Shown: positions 1 through 6,274, counted from the stretch's first letter. The stretch is DNA of 7,508 nt from an uncultured Planctomycetaceae bacterium (GCA_937860165.1 CALMBE010000475.1:1-7508), one strand, 5' to 3'. The notes: generated from the letters alone by a model not told the origin. A program made the numbers and translations.

Positions 1-16
1 CGTGGCCATGGCACCC
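1..16. repeat. Truncated copy of a dispersed hairpin repeat
   Basis: The first 16 bases are the exact reverse complement of 7456-7471, which form the left arm of a strong hairpin at the other end of the window. The sequence contains the palindromic core TGGCCATGGCA. Only one arm is visible because the window begins here, so the full element probably extends to the left. Two inverted copies 7.4 kb apart suggest a short interspersed palindromic (REP-like) family. I have an uncertain memory of similar repeats in planctomycete genomes. Confidence 0.6.
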
Positions 17-61
17 GCCATTGTGAAAAAGTCATTGGCCCTGTATTCGCACCCGACACCC

Positions 62-97
62 TTGCCGACCAGCCCCGTTTCCCCCTATACTGGTCGG
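62..97 (+). promoter_or_regulatory. Sigma-70-like promoter with overlapping inverted repeat
   Basis: TTGCCG (62-67) and TATACT (86-91) are separated by 18 bases and match the -35 and -10 consensus at 4 of 6 and 5 of 6 positions. They lie about 60 bases upstream of the small basic protein gene. The perfect 8-bp inverted repeat CCGACCAG (65-72) and CTGGTCGG (90-97), with a 17-base spacer, covers the end of the -35 and the start of transcription. It could be an operator or an early-transcript hairpin. The promoter call is inferred from sequence only; no start site is known. Confidence 0.55.
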
Positions 98-153
98 TTC
101 GAGTTGAGCCGTCGGCTGTCGCAGGTGGCAAGTGTAATTGGGAGTTTTAAGCG

Positions 154-396
154 ATGACCATCGACAAGAGTTTGAAAATTCGCCGGGGTGCGACCTCCAA
201 TCGGAGCGTGCTCACGCGCGTCGAGCGGCTAGAAAAGTTGAAGGAAATGGAACGCTGGTCCGAAGGGGATTCTCCCCTGGGGCTCGCCAAGGTCCGCGTC
301 CGCAAGCTGCAAATGAAGAAGAAAAAGAAGAAGGAAAAAGAAGAAGGGGACGCCGCCGCACCCAAGGCCAAGGAAGCCGCGAAGAAGAAGAAGTAG
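154..396 (+). CDS. PVC-superphylum signature small basic protein
   Basis: An 80-aa, highly basic protein beginning MTIDKSLKIRRG. It matches my memory of the small basic protein family conserved across Planctomycetes, Verrucomicrobia and Chlamydiae (TIGR04137, the PVC signature protein). The conserved part is residues 1-52, including the LTRVERLEKL helix, the W-x-E-G-D-S turn and LAKVRVRKL. Residues 53-80 are a low-complexity Lys/Glu/Ala tail of lysine runs, which usually varies in this family. The family is thought to have a housekeeping role, possibly binding nucleic acid or ribosomes, but the exact function is not established. The start is supported by GGGAG at 140-144, nine bases upstream, and by the family N-terminus. 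No export signal is seen, so it is cytoplasmic. It is monocistronic, has its own promoter, and converges on the receiver gene with only 12 bp between stops. The purine-only run encoding the tail could allow slippage, but the frame is intact. Confidence 0.9.
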   Translation: MTIDKSLKIRRGATSNRSVLTRVERLEKLKEMERWSEGDSPLGLAKVRVRKLQMKKKKKKEKEEGDAAAPKAKEAAKKKK

Positions 397-408
397 CCGC
401 CTCCGAGC

Positions 409-783
409 TTACTCGCTCAGAATGGGCCGCAGCTTGGCCACCGTTTCCGGTTTCTCGAATTCGAGCTTCCCAAAACCCCGTGCGGCACCCAGTGCGACTG
501 CCGCGTCTTGGTGATCAGCGTAGTTGGTGATCAACATCACGGGGATGGATTGCCAGCGCGGATCGGCCTTGATTGCCCGTAGGATCTCGATCCCGTCGGA
601 GTAGTCCCGATCGAGCTTACGGTTGACCAGCACCAGGGCGAAATCCTCCGACTCGAGAGCCGCGAGGGTATCTTCCAGTCCATGGGCCTGCTTCACTTCG
701 CAGGGAAAATTCGCCGCGAGAAATCTGCTGTTCGACGCAAAGTCGGGGCCGCAGTTTCCCACGTCTAGCACCAGCTTGGTCAT
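409..783 (-). CDS. Receiver-like protein lacking the phospho-acceptor Asp (pseudo-receiver)
   Basis: A 124-aa protein covering one CheY-like receiver fold and nothing else: no output domain, signal peptide or membrane segment. In the expected positions are a first strand KLVLDVGNCGPD, a third strand FALVLVNRKLD, a fourth strand PVMLITNYAD with the conserved Thr86, and a Lys111-Pro pair. The phospho-accepting Asp is replaced by Asn54, and the acidic pair after strand one is reduced to Asp7. Ordinary Asp phosphorylation is therefore unlikely. I recall related planctomycete proteins with the same VLDVGNC and VNRKLD motifs, which would make this a stable subfamily rather than decay, but I could not check. 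The ATG overlaps the stop of the upstream propeller gene as TGATG, and GAGGG lies about seven bases before it (complement of 790-794), so translation is probably coupled. The reading frame stays open further upstream, but that stretch is antisense-frame shadow of the propeller gene. Likely a protein-protein interaction module; the partner is unknown. Confidence 0.85.
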   Translation of the reverse strand: MTKLVLDVGNCGPDFASNSRFLAANFPCEVKQAHGLEDTLAALESEDFALVLVNRKLDRDYSDGIEILRAIKADPRWQSIPVMLITNYADHQDAAVALGAARGFGKLEFEKPETVAKLRPILSE

Positions 784-2516
784 CACTTGCCCTCGGGAGT
801 GATGGCAAACAGGTGGGTCCGATTGCAAATCACCAGCACATTGTCGGCAACAATCGGCGTGCTGTACACACTGTTGGCCATGTCGCGGGTTCCATAGGCC
901 GGTTCTTCGTCCTGCATGGCTACAGTGGGGTCCGCAGAATGCCGGAAGATGGCAATCTCGCCGTCTTCGTCGCCGATAAAGACTTTGTCCTCGACGATCA
1001 ACGGTGACCCCCACGCCGCGGCCAGCATGTCATAGGACCAATGGACCTTGCCGGTCTTGGCATCCAGACAATGAAACAGTCCGCTAAAGTCGGCGATGTA
1101 AAGGATATTTTCTCGGATTGCCACGGTCCCGACCGTGCGGTGCATGGTTTCCTCGAAATCCATTTTTCCGTTTCCATTGCCGTCGACTTGACTGAAATGC
1201 CAGACCACGGCGGTATTTGGATTGGGACGTTCGAGATCCCCTTTTTCTGGATCAACGGCTTGCAGACGCTTGGGGGCAATTTGCTTTTCGGGATCGGCAG
1301 AATTGAAGGCCAGCGTGGGGCTGACATCTCCCCGCTTGGTGGGATCGATACACCACAGATGCCCCACCCCTTCGCCATGTTCCGGGTCTTCGCCGACTCC
1401 GACATAAACGAGCCCATCGTGAATCACCGGCGTGGCAATGATGTGATTGCGGGTCGCACCATTCAGGGCGTAGTGCGAGGTCTTGGGATTCGCATCGAAT
1501 TTCCAGAGCAGCTTGGGATTACCCTGGCCATCGCCTGCGGGGGCAAAGCTGTAAACCCAACCATCTCCCCCGGCGAACACTACCTGCGGCTCGCCACCCA
1601 GTACCGCATAAGCGGGACTCGACCACTGACCGTGCAGGATATTGAGCCCCGGTGAGGCATCGGTCCAGAGAATTTTCTGAGTGTTCTTGTCCATGGCGAA
1701 GAAGCTGGGTGCCTCGGGCGAGGGAATGTAGTTGTGCTCCACGTCCACGCCGTTGGAAGTGCAAATAAACAGCACATCTCCCGCGCCGGTGATCGAGCAA
1801 CTGGCCATGTTGTGTTGCGAGACCTTCATCTCGGCCATCATGTCATAGCTCCACAGCACATCGGCTTCTTCGAGCAGTTCGTAGGGCTTGCCCGATTTCT
1901 TGATGACGGCCTCTTCGTCGGTGAACGGTCCGTCGTTTTCGCCATCGTGAAACCCTTCGGTATCGGCACAGCAGACTTCGCCCCGACTGGTGACATACCA
2001 GAGCCGCTCTCCTTCGACCAAGGGTGCACTACAAATCCCCTGCAGGGGCCAATCATGCACGCGGCCCGTGGGCAGCTTTTCGCTGCTGTGCTGCCAGAGA
2101 AAACTGCCGTCTTTCATGTCGAATGCCAGCAGACACCCGAGATCGACGTCTCCCGGGTAGCGCTTGAGCCAGCCGCCGCTGTTATTGGTGCCGACAAACA
2201 CCTTACCACCCGAAACGACGGGATTGCCGTAGGTTTGCGAACCCAGTCGGGCAACCCATTTGATATTTTGGGCACTCTTACCGTCCCACTCACCTGTGCG
2301 GTAGCCGAACTTACCGATCTTCCACTCGGTGCAGATGTCGTATCCCACCGGAGTGTTGTTGCGGCTGGGTGAACCGCCCCATTGATTCCAATCGACATTG
2401 GCAGCCGGTTGATCGGTCTGAGCCGAATCGCCGACGACCAAGTCCAGTCCTGCACCGGTCCACCAACCAAGGCCAGCGGCGACCAGCAGTGCCAAGCTCT
2501 TAGGATATTTTGTCAT
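783..2516 (-). CDS. Exported PQQ-like beta-propeller protein with EF-hand-like loops
   Basis: A 577-aa protein. Residues 1-32 look like a signal peptide or anchor (MTKYPKS, then a hydrophobic stretch to about 29). The blade repeats run from WNQWGG (43-48) to the C-terminus, with typical strands such as GNPVVSGGKVFVGT (97-110), LLAFDMKDGSFLW, HCLDAKTGKVHWSYDM (482-497), GSPLIVEDKVFIGDEDGEIAIF and YSTPIVADNVLVICNRTHLFAI. This is the PQQ-binding-like repeat fold (PQQ_2/YncE-like), and the motifs match a secreted planctomycete family of unknown role. I see no cytochrome domain or dehydrogenase signature, so it should not be called a PQQ enzyme. Residues 445-456 form a canonical EF-hand loop, DGNGNGKMDFEE, and 191-202 a weaker one, suggesting calcium binding. 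The start follows the upstream stop by 8 bp, with no clear Shine-Dalgarno. It is the middle gene of the operon and overlaps the receiver gene by one base. Probably periplasmic; the ligand is unknown. Confidence 0.88.
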   Translation of the reverse strand: MTKYPKSLALLVAAGLGWWTGAGLDLVVGDSAQTDQPAANVDWNQWGGSPSRNNTPVGYDICTEWKIGKFGYRTGEWDGKSAQNIKWVARLGSQTYGNPVVSGGKVFVGTNNSGGWLKRYPGDVDLGCLLAFDMKDGSFLWQHSSEKLPTGRVHDWPLQGICSAPLVEGERLWYVTSRGEVCCADTEGFHDGENDGPFTDEEAVIKKSGKPYELLEEADVLWSYDMMAEMKVSQHNMASCSITGAGDVLFICTSNGVDVEHNYIPSPEAPSFFAMDKNTQKILWTDASPGLNILHGQWSSPAYAVLGGEPQVVFAGGDGWVYSFAPAGDGQGNPKLLWKFDANPKTSHYALNGATRNHIIATPVIHDGLVYVGVGEDPEHGEGVGHLWCIDPTKRGDVSPTLAFNSADPEKQIAPKRLQAVDPEKGDLERPNPNTAVVWHFSQVDGNGNGKMDFEETMHRTVGTVAIRENILYIADFSGLFHCLDAKTGKVHWSYDMLAAAWGSPLIVEDKVFIGDEDGEIAIFRHSADPTVAMQDEEPAYGTRDMANSVYSTPIVADNVLVICNRTHLFAITPEGK

Positions 2517-2524
2517 GTCTTGAG

Positions 2525-4828
2525 TTACTCGTTTGAAGTGACTTGGATATTGTCAATAAAAATCTCGGCGACTTCGCTCTTGCCGAACAAGCCGGGGCTG
2601 CCGTGCAGATTCGGAGCTGCATCGGTCATTTCCACGGTCCAGGCCTCGGGTTCTTGTTCGCCCCGGGGCCAAAGTTTTCCCCGCACGGTGGCTTGCTTCT
2701 CCGCAGGATCGACCCGAAGTTTCAGCGTGTACCAGGTGTGAGGTTTCGGAGCAAATTCCACCGCGGCAAACGTGCGATAATCGTGGGGGCTCCAACTGTA
2801 GAGCCGCAATTGGCGATTCATCGACCGCACGGAAAGCGTGTAGCAACTGTTGGTGATTCCAAAATCGGGGAGCCGCCCTTCCCCTTCGTCCAGCGCAAAG
2901 TCGGCTTGAATCGTGTAGTTGCTCATCGCGAGGGAGCCCATGGCCAATTGACTGCGGGTCCCCAGCTTGTTGTTCGGATCCTTGGGGGTCGGCAACAGAT
3001 CGCGTTTGGCGATAAATCGTGCGCCGTCCTGTTCTCGAATCACATATCGAATTCGTCCCCCGATCCAAGTCAGCGGCACCTCGCCCGTATTGAAATCGAA
3101 GCTCCAGGGCAAGGGGGGAACCACGCGGATGCGACCCGAACCGGTCAGGTCACCGACCTTGCAAACCATCAAAGCCACCTGATGTTCCGCTGCTTCGGGA
3201 GCCGTGTAAGTACCGTCCAGCGTAGCGGAGCCGGGACCATCGACACTGAACTGGACTTCCGTGGGAGGCACCTCGCGGAGAAGTTGACCGCGTGAATTGT
3301 AAAGCCGAACCTTGTATTGTTGCTCCCCGCCGGGGGCTAAGAGGGTGTCGTAGGGCTCGACTTGCACCACGGTTGGTACTTGGTCTGCGCTGGAAGGAGA
3401 TTCTGGAGGTGAGGCGGGGAAGGGCGTCGACGCGGGCGTCGTCTCGGCATTGCCGATGCAATACAACGCCTTGGACGTCGGCAGGTAAATCCGCCCATGG
3501 GAAACGATCGGCGAACCATCGTTCTCGCATTCGTCGAGCCGTAGCTTGTGCAGAATCTCGACGCCGTCGGCGGTCGGTTTCAGGATGTACCACTGCCCAC
3601 TGTTGGTGCAGGTGTAGAGTTTACCATCGGCCACCAGCGGAGTGCTCCGCATGGTAGTCCCGAGAGCCTTCTTGGAAATTTCCTCCCCTGTCTCGGCATC
3701 GAAAATATAGAGCTTGGCCCGATCATCTAACACATAGATCCAGCCACCAAGCGTCACCGGGGAGCTCTTGCCGGCCATGATCTCAAAGTTTCGCCAGATT
3801 TCGGTACCTGTCAGATCACCGCTCTTGGTGCCATCCAGGCAACTGATCGAACCCATCGTATTGCCGACGGTGTTTTCCTCGCTGTGCGAGATGAACACCC
3901 GGCCATCGGGGGTCACCAGCGGAGCCACATTGATGCCCATCCGAGAGAACGGATAGTGCCAGAGCGGTTTGCCCGTGCGCGGCTGCATGGCCCAGACTGC
4001 GCCGTCGCCCGAGGCAAACACCATCGCGGCTTGCCCGGCGAGCGTGGTAATCACGGGGGTGCTGTAGGTAGTGTCATAGGGTGAAATACCCGTGCCGCTG
4101 AGCCAGCGGATGACTCCGGTGGCCTTGTCCAGGCCGAGAAAGCGGTGCGCCGGTCGTGCCAGAAATCCATATTTATCGGCGTCGCCCCAACCGACAATCA
4201 CGGCACTGATGATGACTTGATCTTCAAACACCAGCGGAAAGTTCGTGCGTCCCCCGTAGGTGCTTATCAGCCCCATTTCCTCATGGAGACTGCGGTCCCA
4301 TACCAACTTGCCTGTGTCTCCTTCGAGGCAGCAAAAGTAACCGGAAACACTCTGCACATAAATCCGACCGGTTTCCGGATCACCCACACAAGACGACCAA
4401 CCGACCCGCGTGTCGGGGACCTCGCTGAGATAGACATTCATCCGATACTCCCAGAGCTTGTGGCCCGTGGCGGCATCGACGCAAACTACTTTTTCAGCTT
4501 CCGTTTCCGTACCGGGCTGATCTCTCACGAGCGTAAAGAGTTTTCCATTTAGCACGATGGGAGTTGAACGCCCCCCCAGTTCGGTGTTCTTCCAAAGCAG
4601 GTTGCTCCCAGGGCCCCCGGCAGGGTCCCAAGATTCGACAAGTCCGATTTCCGTCGAGGAATTGTTCTGCTGCGGGCCACGCCAATTGGGCCAATCCAGG
4701 GGGTCAACACCCCAGACTGCATTGCTAGCAGCAAACAAGGCGAGAAAGATCGCCGGTAAACTCGGTGAAAAAACCGGTGAAAAACCCAGCAAAAAACCCG
4801 GCGAATAACACTGAGGGAATCGATTCAT
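2525..4828 (-). CDS. Exported PQQ-like beta-propeller protein with Ig-like and LamG-like C-terminal domains
   Basis: A 767-aa protein from the ATG at 4828. Residues 1-40 form a long signal peptide (MNRFPQ, a Phe/Ser/Pro repeat, then a hydrophobic core ending near NAVWG). Residues 45-460 are PQQ-like propeller blades, opening with WPNWRGP and including RSTPIVLNGKLFTLV, VCVDAATGHKLWEY, YSTPVITTLAGQAAMVFASG and STPLVADGKLYTCT. A Pro/Ser linker follows at 462-483. An Ig-like segment at 484-570 contains VEPYDTLLAPGGEQQYKV and DGTYTAP. The last 190 residues (about 574-767) look like a concanavalin/LamG-like jelly roll (SFDFNTGEVP, YTIQADF, IFIDNIQV). Such mosaics are common among planctomycete exported proteins and suggest binding to sugars, wall or extracellular material. 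No catalytic motif is seen. The frame stays open to a TTG at 4936, but the ATG at 4828 puts the signal peptide at the true N-terminus. It is the first gene of the leftward operon. Substrate unknown. Confidence 0.86.
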   Translation of the reverse strand: MNRFPQCYSPGFLLGFSPVFSPSLPAIFLALFAASNAVWGVDPLDWPNWRGPQQNNSSTEIGLVESWDPAGGPGSNLLWKNTELGGRSTPIVLNGKLFTLVRDQPGTETEAEKVVCVDAATGHKLWEYRMNVYLSEVPDTRVGWSSCVGDPETGRIYVQSVSGYFCCLEGDTGKLVWDRSLHEEMGLISTYGGRTNFPLVFEDQVIISAVIVGWGDADKYGFLARPAHRFLGLDKATGVIRWLSGTGISPYDTTYSTPVITTLAGQAAMVFASGDGAVWAMQPRTGKPLWHYPFSRMGINVAPLVTPDGRVFISHSEENTVGNTMGSISCLDGTKSGDLTGTEIWRNFEIMAGKSSPVTLGGWIYVLDDRAKLYIFDAETGEEISKKALGTTMRSTPLVADGKLYTCTNSGQWYILKPTADGVEILHKLRLDECENDGSPIVSHGRIYLPTSKALYCIGNAETTPASTPFPASPPESPSSADQVPTVVQVEPYDTLLAPGGEQQYKVRLYNSRGQLLREVPPTEVQFSVDGPGSATLDGTYTAPEAAEHQVALMVCKVGDLTGSGRIRVVPPLPWSFDFNTGEVPLTWIGGRIRYVIREQDGARFIAKRDLLPTPKDPNNKLGTRSQLAMGSLAMSNYTIQADFALDEGEGRLPDFGITNSCYTLSVRSMNRQLRLYSWSPHDYRTFAAVEFAPKPHTWYTLKLRVDPAEKQATVRGKLWPRGEQEPEAWTVEMTDAAPNLHGSPGLFGKSEVAEIFIDNIQVTSNE
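4760..4807 (-). repeat. Four 12-bp imperfect tandem repeats in a signal peptide
   Basis: Four consecutive 12-base units, written on the plus strand as variants of CGGTGAAAAACC, encode a four-residue period within the signal peptide of the larger propeller protein: YSPG, FLLG, FSPV and FSPS (residues 8-23). The units diverge at several positions. They lie just before the hydrophobic core and lengthen the N-terminal region to more than usual for a signal peptide. Confidence 0.7.
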
Positions 4829-4852
4829 GGGGTGACTCGAAAGAGGCGGGTT

Positions 4853-4898
4853 GCGAATCGCAAAGTGACCCCCGTTGGGAATCGACTTTGCGCTTCGC
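4853..4898 (-). promoter_or_regulatory. Inverted repeat in the 5' leader of the propeller operon
   Basis: Two 14-base arms (4853-4866 and 4885-4898) are complementary except for one position and flank an 18-base spacer. The plus-strand right arm reads ACTTTGCGCTTCGC. The hairpin would begin about 24 bases upstream of the ATG at 4828, in the leader of the leftward operon if transcription starts further right. It could affect translation or transcript stability, or be a protein-binding site. No U-run follows it in the operon direction, so it does not look like an intrinsic terminator. Function is inferred only from position. Confidence 0.45.
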
Positions 4899-5249
4899 AC
4901 ATGCGAGGGGAAAACGAGGCTGGTTGCTTGGGGCAATTGAACGTTCAGAGCGAGTTTGACTTCTGGGTCATGGCCAACGATTAGCAGTCACCAGCCCTTG
5001 CAAAACCAAGAACAGCGGCCCATGCAAAGATCGCAAACAGACAGCCTTTCGCCTAAAGCAGCCCTTAGAATAGCACAATGGCGACAAGTTCCAAGGTGTC
5101 GCCCTGGAGAATCCTCACGTGGCACATCCGGCACGACAGAAAAGCTTTCCGTGGCCCGCAAATTTTACCTAACAGTCGTTCTAACTCATTTCGTGAAAAT
5201 TACTTCGGTGAACTCAAGGGAATCGGAATTACCCGCCGATACGTCTTCA

Positions 5250-5285
5250 TGTCGCAAGCAAGGCACCCCGGTGCCCCCTGCGACA
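5250..5285. other. Composite hairpin in the divergent region
   Basis: TGTCGCA (5250-5256) pairs with TGCGACA (5279-5285). Inside it, GGCACC (5262-5267) pairs with GGTGCC (5270-5275) around a minimal loop, leaving internal bulges of five and three bases. This could be part of a structured RNA or a regulatory site. No T-tract follows on either strand, so a terminator role is not supported. Confidence 0.35.
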
Positions 5286-5545
5286 AACCATAGTTGGAAG
5301 CGTTGACGTTGGTCTGTTTTGTTCGAGTCAAGGATTGGCTCGACCGGCGTCGACGCCTGACCGTGGGGACAAACCGTAAGACCCACCTCGACCCCCCCGA
5401 CCCAGATGGGTCCCTCGCTCTCCCGCCTACAGACCGCACACGGGCAAACGCCCAAGCTAACGTCGCAACGACCAACCCAGGGAGGGTGTGGTGATCTTCG
5501 CAGCCGGACAACGTCAGGCTTGATTGCGCAAAGTCCCCTACGCAT

Positions 5546-5550
5546 AGGAG
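5546..5550 (+). promoter_or_regulatory. Ribosome binding site of the Cys-rich gene
   Basis: AGGAG lies ten bases before the ATG at 5561. It fixes that ATG as the start. The nearer ATG at 5551 is in another frame and too close to the site. Confidence 0.7.
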
Positions 5551-5560
5551 ATGTCATTCA

Positions 5561-6274
5561 ATGAGATGGAACATGTTGGGAGCGCTCGTTTTCAGCGTTT
5601 GTTTGGCTAGCCCGAGCTTAGGCTACGGCTTGCTCGATGTGATGCTGGGATGTGGCTGCGGTTGCGATTGTTGTGAATCGCAAAATTGCTGTGAAAAGTC
5701 GTGCGGTTGTTGCGACCCAGGTTGTGGTTGCGAAGATCCAGGTTGCGGCTGTGCCGATCCTTGCTGCGGTGCCGGAAGCGGTTGTTGCGACAAGTGCGGG
5801 AGCGATTGCTGCGACAAGTGCGGGAGCGATTGCTGCGATGGAGGCTGCTGCGACAGCGGTTGCAACTGCTGCTGCAAGGCCAAGCGTGAATGCCTGCTGA
5901 GCCGGTTGTTCAAGCGGAAGAGCAATTGCTGCGACCCAGGTTGCGGCTGCGAAGAAGCTTGCTGCGATCCTGGTTGCTGCGACCCCGGTTGTGGCTGCGA
6001 AGATCCAGGTTGTGGTTGTGCCGATCCTTGCTGCGGTGCCGGGAGCGGTTGTTGCGACAAGTGCGGTAGCAACTGCTGCGATGGAAACTGCTGCGACGGT
6101 GGTGCCGCCGCTGTAGTTGCCGAGCCTGCTGCCGCCACACCGGTTGCCGAGCCCGTCGCTGCTGAACCGACCGTTCAGGAAAATGCTGCCCCGATCCCAC
6201 CTGCTCCTGCTGCCGATCCGAGTGCTCGGATTGCCCAGCCCCGCAAGGTAATCAGCGCCAGCTTTATTCGCTAG
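5561..6274 (+). CDS. Exported cysteine-rich repeat protein, planctomycete type
   Basis: A 237-aa protein. Residues 1-23 form a signal peptide (MRWNMLGALVFSVCLASPSLG). Residues 31-178 hold 52 cysteines, about 35% of that stretch, arranged as CC, CGC and CCD motifs with Gly, Asp and Pro. This region has no histidine and almost no aromatics. A 32-residue block (50-81) recurs unchanged at 139-170, and DKCGSDCC is repeated in tandem at 77-92. A basic non-repeat island, LLSRLFKRK (112-120), separates the two halves. Residues 180-237 are an Ala/Pro/Glu tail ending RKVISASFIR. I recall planctomycete exported proteins with the same plan: CC-rich body, an LF-basic island, and a PPAP-DPS tail. Two roles are plausible: a disulfide-cross-linked envelope protein, as suggested by reports of Cys-rich proteinaceous planctomycete walls, or metal sequestration. 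With no His and no CxxCH, heme binding is excluded. It has a good Shine-Dalgarno and its own terminator, so it is monocistronic. Confidence 0.88.
   Translation: MRWNMLGALVFSVCLASPSLGYGLLDVMLGCGCGCDCCESQNCCEKSCGCCDPGCGCEDPGCGCADPCCGAGSGCCDKCGSDCCDKCGSDCCDGGCCDSGCNCCCKAKRECLLSRLFKRKSNCCDPGCGCEEACCDPGCCDPGCGCEDPGCGCADPCCGAGSGCCDKCGSNCCDGNCCDGGAAAVVAEPAAATPVAEPVAAEPTVQENAAPIPPAPAADPSARIAQPRKVISASFIR
5708..6070 (+). repeat. Duplicated 96-bp block in the Cys-rich gene
   Basis: The block 5708-5803 recurs at 5975-6070, an offset of 267 bases. The two copies differ at 7 of 96 positions, and all seven changes are synonymous, so the 32 encoded residues are identical. A shorter third relative, encoding CCDPGCGCE, sits at 5927-5953. 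The interval given spans both copies. Confidence 0.85.
5789..5836 (+). repeat. Perfect 24-bp tandem duplication
   Basis: Two adjacent 24-base units (5789-5812 and 5813-5836) are identical and encode DKCGSDCC twice. The second large block of the gene has only one such unit (with Asn for Asp), so this is probably a recent slippage event and a possible site of length variation between strains. Confidence 0.85.

Larger units (their letters stand above)
4899..5560. other. Divergent intergenic region without a convincing gene
   Basis: About 660 bases lie between the operon leader and the Cys-rich gene. Open frames of up to 123 codons exist on both strands (for example 4956-5306 plus and 5186-5557 minus), but their translations show no recognisable domain, plausible composition or good ribosome binding site. 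I treat them as chance. The region must hold promoters for both flanking transcripts, but I could not pick a convincing -35/-10 pair. It contains a composite hairpin at 5250-5285, a 12-bp palindrome GGCGTCGACGCC at 5346-5357, and C-rich stretches around 5380-5425. An unannotated small RNA is possible. Confidence 0.6.

Noticed and set aside
138..530. 130-aa plus-strand frame overlapping the small basic protein and the receiver
   Set aside because: It is out of frame with the recognised PVC signature gene and reads antisense through the receiver gene; the composition is Arg/Glu-rich with no domain.
784..1014. Extended start for the receiver protein
   Set aside because: The extra 77 residues are Cys/Arg/His-rich, do not resemble a domain, and lie fully inside the propeller gene in another frame. 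The ATG at 783 begins a standard receiver strand.
783..4828. Annotation of either propeller protein as a PQQ-dependent alcohol or glucose dehydrogenase
   Set aside because: Only the blade repeats are recognisable. I see no vicinal-Cys active-site signature, cytochrome domain or CxxCH motif in the expected context.
4829..4936. N-terminal extension of the larger propeller protein to a TTG start
   Set aside because: It would place 36 polar residues before a clear signal peptide, runs through an inverted repeat, and uses a rarer start codon than the ATG at 4828.
5346..5357. Perfect 12-bp palindrome GGCGTCGACGCC as an operator
   Set aside because: A 12-bp perfect palindrome is expected about once or twice by chance in a window of this size, and it is not placed at a recognisable promoter.
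5708..6070. Repeats considered as a CRISPR array
   Set aside because: The repeats are in-frame coding repeats of a Cys-rich protein with irregular spacing and no unique spacers.
5561..6274. Multiheme cytochrome interpretation of the Cys-rich protein
   Set aside because: There is no histidine in the protein, so no CxxCH heme site can exist.
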